Of a stretch of DNA of 64,000 nucleotides, positions 48,149 to 58,353 are shown piece by piece. The position numbers and the translations under genes were made by a program. Origin of the DNA: Variovorax fucosicus (GTDB lineage: Bacteria > Pseudomonadota > Gammaproteobacteria > Burkholderiales > Burkholderiaceae_C); NCBI RefSeq assembly GCF_030316825.1, contig NZ_JASZYU010000001.1, positions 558,001 to 622,000 on the forward strand, written 5' to 3'. The stretch's first letter is position 1. Every line of letters starts with the position of its first letter. The notes under the pieces were generated by a model, which was not told the DNA's origin, ran no database searches, and was given only the letters and a program-made list of their open reading frames with translations.

Positions 48149-49528
48149 CTAGGGAGTCGTTACCCGGTCGCGCCCTGCATCCTTCGAACGCTGCAGCATG
48201 GCTTCGACGCGCTGCATGAAGACCTCCGCCGTTTCTTCCGGCAGCACCTGTATTGCACCAATGCTCACGGTCAGCTGGGCCGCCGGGTCGTTCGACTTTG
48301 CGTGCGCCATGCCGACATCACGCAGCCGCTCGCGCAAGTGCTCGGCATGCAGCCGGGCCTGCTCGAGATTGCAGTCGTAAAGCAGCAGGCCGAAGCGCTT
48401 GCCGCCTTCGCGGCTCGCCAGATCGAGGGGGCGGCGCGCAAAGGTAGCGACGACCTGGGTGATGTCGATCAGGGCCCGGTCGCCCGCCTCCCGACCGTAG
48501 CGTTCGTTGTAGGCGCGGAAACGGTCGACATCGGCCAGCACGAAGCACAGGTTCACGCCATCCCTCACCGCCTGCAGGCGTGCGATCTGGGTCAGCTTGT
48601 GCGTGCCACGGCGGGTGTAGAGGCCGGTCAGCGGATCGACGAAAGCCTGCCGCGAGAGCAGGCCATGCAGCAGGAACTGCTCGCGGTACAGGCGTTCGAC
48701 CAAGTAGCCGCCGACAGCAGACAAGCCGAACGCGCCCCAAAGAGCCGTCAACGCGAGATAGCCATCGGTGCGCAGGGCCGGCGGAGACAGGCCGAACACC
48801 AGCACGGTGCCGCCGACGGCCATCGCAAGCCCCAGTACGAGGGCGTGGCGGAACACCAGCCCGAGCGGAAAAAATACCACCACCATCAACCCGAGCGCTG
48901 CCAGTAGAACTTGCGGCCTCGCGTCCGTGCCGGCGCGAACCGCCAGCAGGCCGAGGGTGGCGGCCGCCAACACCAGAACGGTTGCCGACACGACATCGGT
49001 GCGGGCGGCCCGGCCACGCGCCATCAACAGCAACAGGCCCGCACAGAGCACCAGCACCATGGCCCACTGAACCAACGAAGCAATGCCGTCCGCCGACAGC
49101 GATCCGGTCGAGAGCGCGATCAGCCCCGCCTGGCCGAAAACGATCCAACCGAACAGGGCCACCGTTACGCAGGTCGAAGCGGGTCGCCGCTGGACATCCC
49201 GCAGGTGCTCCATGTACTCCTGCTCCAGATCGGGCTGGAACCGGAGCGATCCGACACCGGTCGCCAGGTGCCGGGCATAAGGGCCGGCGGCAGCGTCGTC
49301 CTGCAGCACGCGCTGGTCGAACCGCAGGCGCGGATCGGCGCTCGGCTGGCGAACCTCCCGCTCCTCGACCCAGTGCGAGCGTGGCCCGTAGAGCTCGTTG
49401 GCGGTCTTGGCGATGATGGCCAGGTCGTGCCGCACCTCGGGCGAGGCGGTTGTCCAGTCGTGGTGGGCATGGATCTCATGATCGGCATGCTGCACATGTT
49501 CGTTCCAGCACAGGCGGATTTGGCGCAT
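48149..49528 (-). CDS. Membrane protein with degenerate GGDEF domain
   Basis: A 459-residue protein. Seen: a soluble N-terminal part (about 1-118), about six hydrophobic segments between residues 121 and 277, and a C-terminal GGDEF domain whose signature reads GGKRF at 375-379. The metal-binding ADVDRF and DPLTGLYTRR segments remain, but loss of the acidic pair should abolish diguanylate cyclase activity. It may act as a c-di-GMP or GTP sensor or partner. Located 16 bp downstream of an intact GGDEF gene on the same strand. ATG 49528; the longer frame upstream overlaps that gene. Confidence 0.85.
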   Translation of the reverse strand: MRQIRLCWNEHVQHADHEIHAHHDWTTASPEVRHDLAIIAKTANELYGPRSHWVEEREVRQPSADPRLRFDQRVLQDDAAAGPYARHLATGVGSLRFQPDLEQEYMEHLRDVQRRPASTCVTVALFGWIVFGQAGLIALSTGSLSADGIASLVQWAMVLVLCAGLLLLMARGRAARTDVVSATVLVLAAATLGLLAVRAGTDARPQVLLAALGLMVVVFFPLGLVFRHALVLGLAMAVGGTVLVFGLSPPALRTDGYLALTALWGAFGLSAVGGYLVERLYREQFLLHGLLSRQAFVDPLTGLYTRRGTHKLTQIARLQAVRDGVNLCFVLADVDRFRAYNERYGREAGDRALIDITQVVATFARRPLDLASREGGKRFGLLLYDCNLEQARLHAEHLRERLRDVGMAHAKSNDPAAQLTVSIGAIQVLPEETAEVFMQRVEAMLQRSKDAGRDRVTTP

Positions 49529-49544
49529 CTTTTTTCTTGAACCT

Positions 49545-51050
49545 TCAGCGGAGCGTGGCGTAATGCCGCGCCTTGTCGTCGTACATCGACCGGTCCGCGT
49601 GCAGCAGGGCCTCGTCCAGCGATCCGCCCGCGCCGCAGGTTGCCAGCCCGATCGAGAGGCTGAGGTTGTGCCCGCTCGGGCCGGCATAGAACTGGTTGTT
49701 GAGTTCGAGCAGCGAGAGGATCCGGTCGCGCATCGCTTCGGCGCCGCGCTCGTCCGTGGTCGGCAGCAGGACCGCGAACTCGTCGCCTCCCACGCGCGCG
49801 GGCCACCCGGGCGCGTCGACCGCCTTGGACAGCACTTCGCCCGCTCGCCGCAGCAAGGCGTCGCCGGCGGCATGGCCATCGTCGTCATTGACACGCTTGA
49901 GACCGTTCACGTCGATCGAGAGGACGGAAACCGGCCATGGCCCCTTGCGCGCAAGACGGTTGAGCTCCTCGGTATAGAAGGTGCGGTTGCACAGCTGGGT
50001 GAGCACGTCGTGCTTGCCGAGATACTCCAGGTAGGCCTCGGCCTTCTTGCGCGCCGTGATGTCGACCAGCGAGACCAGCACCAGATCCCAGGTGGCCAGG
50101 TGCTCTTCGAGCACCGTGAACTGCATGTGGATGTTGACCAGCTCACCGCCCAGCGTGTAGTTGACCACCTCCCGCTGCTGGAAGGTCTTCCCGTTCCACA
50201 GATCCTGCAGCTGCTCGGCAAACGAGTCGTGCATCTCGTCGCGAAACACCTTCTGGATGTTGCGCAGCAGTTCGGGCTTGCTGGCCGCGCCGAACATCTT
50301 GAGCGTTTCCTGGTTGACATCGATCACGCGGATTTCCTGCATGCACCGCGTGACGAACTCCGAATGCACCTTGATGAAGGTCGCGAAATCGGTGATGCCG
50401 CGACGCCGAACCTCGTCCAGCAGGCGTTTGACAGCGCTGAAGTCTTCGACCCACAGCGAGACGGGCGAGTTGTCGAACAGGCCGCGTGCATAGCGCTCGC
50501 TCTCCGCCCGCTCGCGGTCCGCGGCCTTCCGTTCGCTGACGTCTTGCAGCGACACCAGCACGCGATCCCACGTCGATTCGTGCCCTGGCAGGACGCGCAC
50601 CCGCACCTGCACGTCGAGCCGTCGCCCGTCGAGGGTGTAATTGACCGTCTCGTTGGAAAAGCTGAGCTGCCCCTGCCACAACTGCGACAGCTCGTACTTG
50701 ACCGACACCCCCATGTCGTCGCGAAAGACGGTGCCCAGCCCGGCCAGCAGGACGGCCTGGCTTTCGGCGGCGAAAAGCGCGAGCGTGTGCTGGTTGACCT
50801 GCAGAACCTTGAGGCGGGCCATGCACTGGCGAACCCGCTCCATGTCGCCATCGAGATACGCTGCCAGGTCAGTGACCCCCTCTTCGCGCCACTGGTCGAA
50901 CAGCTGCTTCAGCTCGCTGTAGTCCTCCAGCCAGAGCGATACCGGCGCCAGGTCGAACATGGACTCGAGGTCTGTGGAGGGCGGAGCGGCTGTGACGTTC
51001 ATCAAGAATCGGGAGGGAAGGGGTTCAAGAGCGACGTTCGGTGAACCCAT
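49545..51050 (-). CDS. Diguanylate cyclase with two duplicated PAS-like sensor domains
   Basis: A 501-residue cytoplasmic protein. Seen: two homologous sensor domains in exact 160-residue register (about 34-175 and 194-335, sharing PVSLW, VNYTL, VLVSL and more) and a C-terminal GGDEF domain with intact VGGDEFAVLL at 420-429. Family knowledge: makes c-di-GMP from two GTP. No RxxD inhibitory site is present at the usual position before GGDEF. ATG 51050 or 51002 may be the start. Upstream partner of the degenerate GGDEF gene; the pair is probably one operon. Confidence 0.9.
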   Translation of the reverse strand: MGSPNVALEPLPSRFLMNVTAAPPSTDLESMFDLAPVSLWLEDYSELKQLFDQWREEGVTDLAAYLDGDMERVRQCMARLKVLQVNQHTLALFAAESQAVLLAGLGTVFRDDMGVSVKYELSQLWQGQLSFSNETVNYTLDGRRLDVQVRVRVLPGHESTWDRVLVSLQDVSERKAADRERAESERYARGLFDNSPVSLWVEDFSAVKRLLDEVRRRGITDFATFIKVHSEFVTRCMQEIRVIDVNQETLKMFGAASKPELLRNIQKVFRDEMHDSFAEQLQDLWNGKTFQQREVVNYTLGGELVNIHMQFTVLEEHLATWDLVLVSLVDITARKKAEAYLEYLGKHDVLTQLCNRTFYTEELNRLARKGPWPVSVLSIDVNGLKRVNDDDGHAAGDALLRRAGEVLSKAVDAPGWPARVGGDEFAVLLPTTDERGAEAMRDRILSLLELNNQFYAGPSGHNLSLSIGLATCGAGGSLDEALLHADRSMYDDKARHYATLR

Positions 51051-51109
51051 TGTCTACCGTTTGGTAGGTTTGGCAGGGCCAAACGGACGCGACCGCCACA
51101 ACCCGGGCG

Positions 51110-52093
51110 TCAACGCGCGCTCGCCTTGCGCCTGAACTCGCTCGGGCTGCCGCCGGTGTGATCCCGGAAGACGCGGCTGAAATGCGAAAGATTTCCAAAA
51201 CCAGCCGCGAGCGCGATGTCGGTGATCGGGCGGGCCGCATTGGCGGGGTCGACCAGGTCGCGGATGGCGCATGCCAGGCGCTGGTGGAGGATGTAGCTGG
51301 CGAGCGACTCGTCGTCACCGGCGAACGCATTGTGCAAGTGGCGTTTGCTGCATCGCAATGCATGTGCAATGCCGTCGATCGACAGCGCGCTGTCGCGCAG
51401 ATGCTGGGCCACGTGCTGGCAGATCCGGTCCTTCAGCGCCTCGCGCTGGGTACGCGGGGTCTCCTGTCCGGCCATTTCCATGAGCGACAGCCGCACCAGC
51501 TGGATGATGAGGTCGCCGGCGCCGCGCGCAGCGGCCTCGCTCATGTAGGGCAACTCCAGGTACGTGTTGCGCATCGTCTCGAGCGCCACGCGCGAGATGC
51601 CGCTGCTGCCGCCCACGCGGCGCGCCACCAGGTCGCCGAGGGGAAGCCCCGGCGAGGCCAGTTGCTCCTTGGGCAGCATCACGATCAGGTGGTCGCTGCG
51701 CTCCGGGTTGGCCACCGTGTAGTCGGCCGTCGTGTCGTAGAGCGTCCAGCCTCCCGCGCGCACCGACGCTTCGCGCCCGCGCTGGGCGACCTCCGCCGAG
51801 CCCTGCCATGGCGCCACGATCTTCAGGTAGGGGATTTCGCTGCTGCGCGCCATCTGCGGCGTGCGCAGCACGCGGTGGCGATTGGCTTCCAGCCGGGTCA
51901 GGATCACTTCGCCCGCATGCGACGCGGCGAGGTGGCCGTCGAATTCGGTGTCGCCGTACAGGTCGGATTCCAGGCCCCCGAAGTGGCGCCACACCCACTC
52001 GCGCCAGATCGGCGCGCGCTCGCGCGAGGGAACTTGGTCGGTCGACAGAACCATGGACGCTGTCATAGATCGGGCACGTTGGGAGGGCTCCAT
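51110..52093 (-). CDS. AraC family transcriptional regulator, liv operon-linked
   Basis: A 327-residue regulator. Seen: an N-terminal AraC_binding_2-like sensing domain and C-terminal helix-turn-helices (LSIDGIAHALRCSKRHLHNAF, then ITDIALAAGFGNLSHFSRVF) ending GGSPSEFR. ATG 52093 chosen; ATGs at 52135 and 52180 are also in frame. Divergent from the Liv importer operon at 52250, which it probably controls; direct repeats 21 bp apart lie in the gap. Confidence 0.92.
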   Translation of the reverse strand: MEPSQRARSMTASMVLSTDQVPSRERAPIWREWVWRHFGGLESDLYGDTEFDGHLAASHAGEVILTRLEANRHRVLRTPQMARSSEIPYLKIVAPWQGSAEVAQRGREASVRAGGWTLYDTTADYTVANPERSDHLIVMLPKEQLASPGLPLGDLVARRVGGSSGISRVALETMRNTYLELPYMSEAAARGAGDLIIQLVRLSLMEMAGQETPRTQREALKDRICQHVAQHLRDSALSIDGIAHALRCSKRHLHNAFAGDDESLASYILHQRLACAIRDLVDPANAARPITDIALAAGFGNLSHFSRVFRDHTGGSPSEFRRKASAR

Positions 52094-52144
52094 TTTCCGG
52101 CTCGTTTTCCCGCCGCAAGCTTGGGGGTTAACCATTAGCGGCGT

Positions 52145-52174
52145 GCGCGCAGCGTCAAGCCGTTTGTGCGCAGC
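52145..52174. promoter_or_regulatory. Direct repeat G(C/T)GCGCAGC, 21 bp apart
   Basis: GCGCGCAGC at 52145-52153 and GTGCGCAGC at 52166-52174, in the AraC/liv divergent gap. The 21-bp (two-turn) spacing in the same orientation is the usual arrangement of AraC-family half-sites. Candidate binding site of the divergent AraC regulator. Confidence 0.45.
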
Positions 52175-52249
52175 CGGCACAGCGGCGGACGCATCCCATG
52201 ACTAGCATGACGGCATCGGGCACAGCCACACGCCCGCAAGGAGACCCTC

Positions 52250-53440
52250 ATGCTTCAAGCCAACCGCCGCCGCTGGATCCAGCAAGCCGGCACCGTCGTG
52301 GGCGCAGCGGCCGTCGCGCCGCGCCTGTTCGCACAAAGCGCACCCGTGAAGATCGGCTACGCCATCGCCCGCACCGGCCCATGGGCGGCCGGGGCCCAGG
52401 TGAGCCAGGAGCCCAACTATCTCCTGTGGGCCGAGCAGGTCAACGCCGGGGGTGGGCTGTCGGTGAAGGGCGTCAAGCGCCCGATCGAGCTGATCGGCTA
52501 CGACGACCGCAGCGAAACCGAGACCTGCGTTCGCACATTCGAGAAGCTGATGGGCAGCGACAAGGTCGACCTCGTGCTGCCGCCCTGGGGCTCGGGCGCC
52601 AACTTCGCGGTGGCGCCGCTTGCCAACCGCTTCGGCTACCCGCTGCTCGCGCCGACGGCGCTCTCGCGCAAGCTGATCGACATGCAGCTGCCCTACTTCT
52701 TCTCGCTGCTGCAGCAACCCGACAAGATGATGGGCGCGCTGGTCGACATGCTGGTGGCCAACAACGTCAAGACGATCGCCATCGTCTACATGGACGACCT
52801 GTTCGGCCTCGAGAACTTCGCCGCGCTCAACACCGCGCTCAAGAAGACCAGCATCCAGGTGCTCGAGCGCAAGAGCTATCCGCTCGGCGTGAAAGACCTG
52901 GCGCCGGTGCTGCGCGCCATGAAGGACCAGAACCCGGATGCCTTCATCGGCATCACCTACCCGCCGGACACCATCCTCGCCAGCCGGCAGGCGCGCGAGG
53001 TGGGCTTCAACCCGAAATTCTTCTACGCTTCGGTCGGCACTGCGTTCCAGCTGTACAGGAACGTGATGGCCGCCAACGCCGAAGGCGTGATCGGCATGGG
53101 CTCCTGGAACGTCAAGACCAGCGCCGAAGCCCGGGCCTACTTCGAGGCGCACACCAAGAAGTTCGGCAAGGAACCCGATCGCTGGGCCAGCGGCCATGCC
53201 TGGGCCGGCCTGGAGATCCTCCAGCAGGCCGTGGCCCGGGTCGGCCTCGACCGCAAGGCGCTGCGCGAGCAGATCGCGAAGAACGAGTTCAAGACCATCC
53301 TCGGGCCGATCCGTTTCGAGGGCAGCGAAAACGCCTCCATCCCCGGTACGGTGGCCCAGTGGCAGGCCGGCGAATTCGAGGTGGTCTGGCCGCGCGGCCG
53401 CGCCACCGCCGCGCTGATACCGAAACCGGCCTGGAAGTAG
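52250..53440 (+). CDS. Liv-type ABC transporter substrate-binding protein
   Basis: A 396-residue periplasmic binding protein of the type 1 (LivJ/AmiC-like) fold. Seen: a signal sequence with a twin-arginine-like RRRW near residue 6 and cleavage after LFAQS, then VKIGYAIARTGPWAAG, LIGYDDRSETETCVRTFEKLM and MPVD-like ligand-loop residues later. Ligand unknown; family members bind branched-chain amino acids, amides, urea or aromatic acids. ATG 52250 follows AAGGAGACCCTC. First gene of a run extending to 60227. Confidence 0.92.
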   Translation: MLQANRRRWIQQAGTVVGAAAVAPRLFAQSAPVKIGYAIARTGPWAAGAQVSQEPNYLLWAEQVNAGGGLSVKGVKRPIELIGYDDRSETETCVRTFEKLMGSDKVDLVLPPWGSGANFAVAPLANRFGYPLLAPTALSRKLIDMQLPYFFSLLQQPDKMMGALVDMLVANNVKTIAIVYMDDLFGLENFAALNTALKKTSIQVLERKSYPLGVKDLAPVLRAMKDQNPDAFIGITYPPDTILASRQAREVGFNPKFFYASVGTAFQLYRNVMAANAEGVIGMGSWNVKTSAEARAYFEAHTKKFGKEPDRWASGHAWAGLEILQQAVARVGLDRKALREQIAKNEFKTILGPIRFEGSENASIPGTVAQWQAGEFEVVWPRGRATAALIPKPAWK

Positions 53441-53444
53441 CGGC

Positions 53445-54320
53445 ATGTCGCCAAGCGGATGGGCCGAGCTTTTGGCCGGCGGCCTGATCACGGGCAGCAT
53501 CTATGCGCTGGTGGCGATCGGGCTGAACCTCCAGTACGGCCTGATGCGCATCATGAACATCTCGCACGGCGAGTTCCTGATGCTCGGCGCCTTCCTGACC
53601 TGGTGGGCGCACACGGCCTGGGGCATCTCGCCGCTGCTGTTCCTGCCGGCCGCCTTCGTGCTGCTGATGCTGGTCGGCATGGCGGTGCACTGGCTCTGCT
53701 TCCGGCAGGTCGCGGCCCGCGCACCCAATGTCGAGGTGTTCGAGGCGCGCAGCCTCATGGTCGGCTTCGGCCTCATGTTCTTCGTGCAGAACACCGCGCT
53801 GCTGGCCTGGGGCGGCGACCTGCGCGGCTACGACTACCTGGCCGAGCCGGTGCAGTTCGCGGACATGCGCTTCACGGTCAACAAGCTGGTGCTGTTCGGT
53901 ATCACGCTGGCGCTGAGCCTGGCGCTGATCGCGCTGCTCAGGCTCACGCTGCTGGGCAAGGCGGTGCGTGCGCTGATGCAATCGCCGGTCGGCGCGCAAC
54001 TGGTTGGCATCAACACCCGGCGACTGCATCCCCTGATGTTCGGCATCGGCCTCGGGCTGTCGGGCGTGGCGGGTGCGCTGCTGTCGATGACCTACGAGAT
54101 CTCGCCCTCGATGGGCGAGCCCTATACCGTGACGGCGCTGATCGTCATCACGCTCGGCGGCTTCGGCAGCCTCGCGGGCAGCCTGGTCGGCGGCCTGCTG
54201 CTGGGCGTGGTCGAGGCGCTGGGCACGCACTTCACGAGCCCCTCGCTCAAGATGCTGCTGTCCTATTCGGTCTTCATCGGCGTGCTGATCTGGCGCCCCA
54301 ACGGATTGTTCTCGCGATGA
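53445..54320 (+). CDS. Branched-chain amino acid-type ABC transporter permease (LivH-like)
   Basis: A 291-residue permease with about eight hydrophobic spans. Seen: SIYALVAIGLNLQYGLMRIMNISHGEFLMLGAF at its start, ALMQSPVGAQLVGINTRRLH, and VIVITLGGFGSLAGSLVGGLLLGVVE near the end, all LivH hallmarks. Starts 4 bp after the binding-protein gene. Confidence 0.95.
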   Translation: MSPSGWAELLAGGLITGSIYALVAIGLNLQYGLMRIMNISHGEFLMLGAFLTWWAHTAWGISPLLFLPAAFVLLMLVGMAVHWLCFRQVAARAPNVEVFEARSLMVGFGLMFFVQNTALLAWGGDLRGYDYLAEPVQFADMRFTVNKLVLFGITLALSLALIALLRLTLLGKAVRALMQSPVGAQLVGINTRRLHPLMFGIGLGLSGVAGALLSMTYEISPSMGEPYTVTALIVITLGGFGSLAGSLVGGLLLGVVEALGTHFTSPSLKMLLSYSVFIGVLIWRPNGLFSR

Positions 54321-55252
54321 GCGCCTCCTTCATGCGCCGCCCCTGGCTCTGGCTGGGCCTCGGCCTGCTGCTCGCGGCCGCCGTGCCCTGGGTGGCGTCG
54401 GAATTCGCGAGCTCGGTCGCGCTGAGCTGCCTCATGTACGTGGCGCTCGCCACCAGCTGGTCGCTGTTCTGCGGTGCCACGCGCTACCTGTCGCTCGCGA
54501 CCTCCGCCTTTTTCGGCCTGGGTGCCTACACCTGCGCCACGCTGCTCGGCGTGTTGCCCTGGCCGCTCGTCATCCTGTGCGGCGCCGCGCTGGCCAGCGT
54601 TGTCGCGGTGGTCATGGGCGCCGCAGTGCTGCATCTGCGTGGCACCTATTTCGCGGTACTCACCTTCGGCATGACGGAACTGATCCGCCACGCGGTGACC
54701 TTCGTCGAGAAGCAGGTGTCGGGCACGGTGGGCCGCGTGCTCACGGTCGTGCCGTCGAACGAAACGGTGTACCTCACGGTGCTGGCGATCGCCGGCGTTT
54801 CGATCGCCGCCGCCATCGCCGTGCGCCGCAGCCGCTTCGGGCTGGCCCTGTCGGGCATCGGCGCGGACGAGCAGCGCGCACAAACGCTGGGCGTCGACAC
54901 GCGCCGCGTCAAGATCGCCGGCTTCGCGATCACGGCCGCCTTTGCCGGTGCGGTCGGCGCGGCGATGGCAGTGCGCTGGACCTACATCGACCCGCCGGCG
55001 GTGTTCAGCCCCTTCATCGGTTTCCAGACGGTGCTGATCGCGCTGATCGGCGGCGCGGCGAGCATCGGCGGGCCGATCGCGGCGGCGATCGTGTTCAGCC
55101 TGCTGGCCGAGACGCTGCGGCTGCAGCTGCCCTATGGCTACATGATGGTGCTCGGGCTGCTGCTGATCCTGTGCGTGATGTACCTGCCGGACGGGCTGGC
55201 CTCGCTCTGGCAGCGCCGCTCGGCCGTGGCGCGGGAGCACGGCCGTGAATGA
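54317..55252 (+). CDS. Branched-chain amino acid-type ABC transporter permease (LivM-like)
   Basis: A 311-residue permease. Seen: YLSLATSAFFGLGAYTCATLL, LRGTYFAVLTFGMTELIRH, the GVDTRRVKIAGFAITAAFAG segment and LIGGAASIGGPIAAA, all typical of LivM. ATG 54317 overlaps the LivH-like stop by ATGA. Pairs with LivH to form the membrane channel. Confidence 0.95.
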   Translation: MSASFMRRPWLWLGLGLLLAAAVPWVASEFASSVALSCLMYVALATSWSLFCGATRYLSLATSAFFGLGAYTCATLLGVLPWPLVILCGAALASVVAVVMGAAVLHLRGTYFAVLTFGMTELIRHAVTFVEKQVSGTVGRVLTVVPSNETVYLTVLAIAGVSIAAAIAVRRSRFGLALSGIGADEQRAQTLGVDTRRVKIAGFAITAAFAGAVGAAMAVRWTYIDPPAVFSPFIGFQTVLIALIGGAASIGGPIAAAIVFSLLAETLRLQLPYGYMMVLGLLLILCVMYLPDGLASLWQRRSAVAREHGRE

Positions 55253-55996
55253 GGCCGCCACGCCGCTGCTCGAGGCGCGCGAGCTCACGGTGCGCTTCGG
55301 CGGGCTCACCGCGGTCGACGCGGTAAGCATGCGCCTGCATGCGGGCGAGCTGGTCGGCATCATCGGCCCCAACGGCGCGGGCAAGACCACGTTCTTCAAC
55401 GCGATCTCGGGCGTGGTCGCGCCGACCGCTGGCCGGCTGCTGGTGGAGGGCACGACCGACCTGACCGGGCGCGGCCCGCACCACTACGCGCTGCACGGCA
55501 TCGCGCGCACCTTTCAGACGCCGCGCGTCATGGCCGGGATGACGCTCGCCGACAACGTGCGCTTCGGCATGCAGTTCGCGGGGCGCCGTCGCACACCGAT
55601 CGCCGGGCTCGAATCGGAAGGCGCGATCCTCGACATGCTGGGGCTTGGCGCACTGGCCGGCCAGCTCGCCGCCGACGTCACGCCGTCGCAACAGCGCCTG
55701 CTGGAGATCGGCATGGCGCTCGGCACCCGCCCGCGGCTGCTGCTGCTCGATGAGGTGGCCGCCGGCTTGACCGAGATCGAGGTCGATGCGATGGCGCGGC
55801 GCATCCGCCGCCTGCGCGACGAGCACGGCCTCACGGTGGTTTGGATCGAACATGCCGTGACCACGCTGCTCAGGTATGTGGAGCGCGTGCTGGTGCTGCA
55901 CCAGGGCCGCAAGATCGCCGACGGGCCGCCGGCCGACGTCGTGCGCAATCCGGAAGTGGTCGAGGCCTATCTCGGCGACGAAATGGAGGCAACGGC

Positions 55997-56000
<4 letters not shown>
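55245..56000 (+). CDS. Liv-type ABC transporter ATP-binding protein (LivG-like)
   Basis: A 251-residue ATPase. Seen: Walker A GPNGAGKTT, FQTPRVMAGMTLADNV, Walker B LLLLDEVAAGL and switch His in IEHAV. The ABC signature reads VTPSQQ instead of the common LSYGQQ, a variant also known in some LivG-type proteins. GTG 55245 overlaps the LivM-like stop; GTG use is decided by this overlap. Confidence 0.93.
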
Positions 56001-56707
<707 letters not shown>

Positions 56708-56740
56708 ACGCGCCCCACTTCCAACCGCAGGAAATTCCGC

Positions 56741-58195
56741 ATGACCACCACGATCTCCATGTCCATCAACGGCGAGCAGCGCACGGCCGGGGCCGGCGCC
56801 ACGTTCGAGCGCCGCAACCCGCTGGACGGCAGTGTCGCCACCCGCGCGCCCGCGGCCACGCCGCAGGATGCGGTGGCCGCCGTCGACGCGGCAGCCGCCG
56901 CCTTCGTCGCCTGGTCGCAGGCCGGCCCCGGCGAGCGCCGTGCACTGCTGCTGAAGGCCGCGCAGGCGCTCGAAGCGCGCACCGACGCCTTCGTGCAGGC
57001 CATGGCGCGCGAGACCGGCGCCTCGGCCATGTGGGCCGGCTTCAACGTGCACCTTGCAGCAGGCATCCTGACCGAGGCCGCCGCGCTGACGACGCAGGTC
57101 ACCGGCGAGATCATTCCGTCCGACGTGCCGGGCAGCCTGGCGATGGGGATGCGGCAGCCGGCCGGCGTGGTGCTCGGCATCGCCCCGTGGAATGCGCCCG
57201 TGATCCTCGGCGTGCGCGCCATTGCCACCCCGCTGGCCTGCGGCAACACCGTGGTGCTGAAAGGCTCGGAGCTGTGCCCGCAGACCCATGCGCTGATCGT
57301 CGATGCGCTCAACGAGGCCGGGCTGCCGCCGGGCGTGCTGAACTTCGTGACCAACGCGCCGGACGATGCCGGCGCGGTGGTCGAGGCCATGGTGGCGCAT
57401 CCGGCAGTGCGCCGCGTCAACTTCACCGGGTCGACCCGGGTCGGGCGCCTCATTGCGCAGACCTGCGCGCGCCATCTCAAGCCGGTCGTGCTCGAACTGG
57501 GCGGCAAGGCGCCGCTGGTGATCCTGGACGATGCCGACATCGATGCCGCCGTGAATGCGGCCGCTTTCGGCGCCTTCGCCAACTCGGGGCAGATCTGCAT
57601 GTCGACCGAGCGCATCGTGGTCGACGCCGCCGTGGCCGACGCGTTCGTCGCCAGTTTCGCCGCCAAGGCCCGCAGCCTGCCGCTCGGCGATCCGCGCGAG
57701 GGCCCGGTGGTGCTGGGCTCGGTGGTGGACATGGGCACGGTCACGCGCTGCAACGAACTGCTGGACGACGCCGTCGCCCAGGGCGCAACGGTGGTGTGCG
57801 GGGGCCGCGCCGACAGCACGCTGATGCCGGCCACGGTGCTCGACCACGTCACGCCCGCGATGCGCATCTACCGCGAGGAATCGTTCGGCCCGTTGAAGGC
57901 GATCGTGCGGGTCGATGGCGTGGAACAGGCCGTCGCCACCGCCAACGACAACGAGTTCGGGCTCTCTTCGGCCGTCTTCGGCCGCGACGTGGCGCGCGCC
58001 TGGAACGTGGCGCGCCGGATCGAATCGGGCATCTGCCACGTCAACGGCCCGACCGTGCACGACGAGGCCCAGATGCCGTTCGGCGGCGTCAAGGCGTCGG
58101 GTTACGGCCGCTTCGGCGGCAAGGCGGGCGTGGAGGCATTCACCGAGCTGCGATGGATCACGGTGCAGACGACGCCGCGCCACTACCCCTTCTGA
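56741..58195 (+). CDS. Aldehyde dehydrogenase (salicylaldehyde/vanillin dehydrogenase-like)
   Basis: A 484-residue NAD(P)-dependent aldehyde dehydrogenase. Seen: Asn in IAPWNAPVILG, Glu in LELGGKAPLV, Cys in NSGQICMSTERI and the end FGGVKASGYGRFGG. The NAPVILG and GQICMSTER motifs and the length fit the aromatic aldehyde group (salicylaldehyde, vanillin, benzaldehyde). Together with the Liv importer it suggests uptake and oxidation of an aromatic or similar compound. Substrate is inference. Confidence 0.9.
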   Translation: MTTTISMSINGEQRTAGAGATFERRNPLDGSVATRAPAATPQDAVAAVDAAAAAFVAWSQAGPGERRALLLKAAQALEARTDAFVQAMARETGASAMWAGFNVHLAAGILTEAAALTTQVTGEIIPSDVPGSLAMGMRQPAGVVLGIAPWNAPVILGVRAIATPLACGNTVVLKGSELCPQTHALIVDALNEAGLPPGVLNFVTNAPDDAGAVVEAMVAHPAVRRVNFTGSTRVGRLIAQTCARHLKPVVLELGGKAPLVILDDADIDAAVNAAAFGAFANSGQICMSTERIVVDAAVADAFVASFAAKARSLPLGDPREGPVVLGSVVDMGTVTRCNELLDDAVAQGATVVCGGRADSTLMPATVLDHVTPAMRIYREESFGPLKAIVRVDGVEQAVATANDNEFGLSSAVFGRDVARAWNVARRIESGICHVNGPTVHDEAQMPFGGVKASGYGRFGGKAGVEAFTELRWITVQTTPRHYPF

Positions 58196-58353
58196 GCCGG
58201 GGCGTGGTTGCGCAGGCAACCGAACAAGATGCCGACGCGGCCCCGACAACGAAATCCTGTGCCGTGGCCCGGCACCAGTTCGGTTTCCGCGCACGGTGGG
58301 CAGGACATAAGCTTTCGCTGCGATTGCATTTTGTCCACCCCCGGAGCGCTCAC

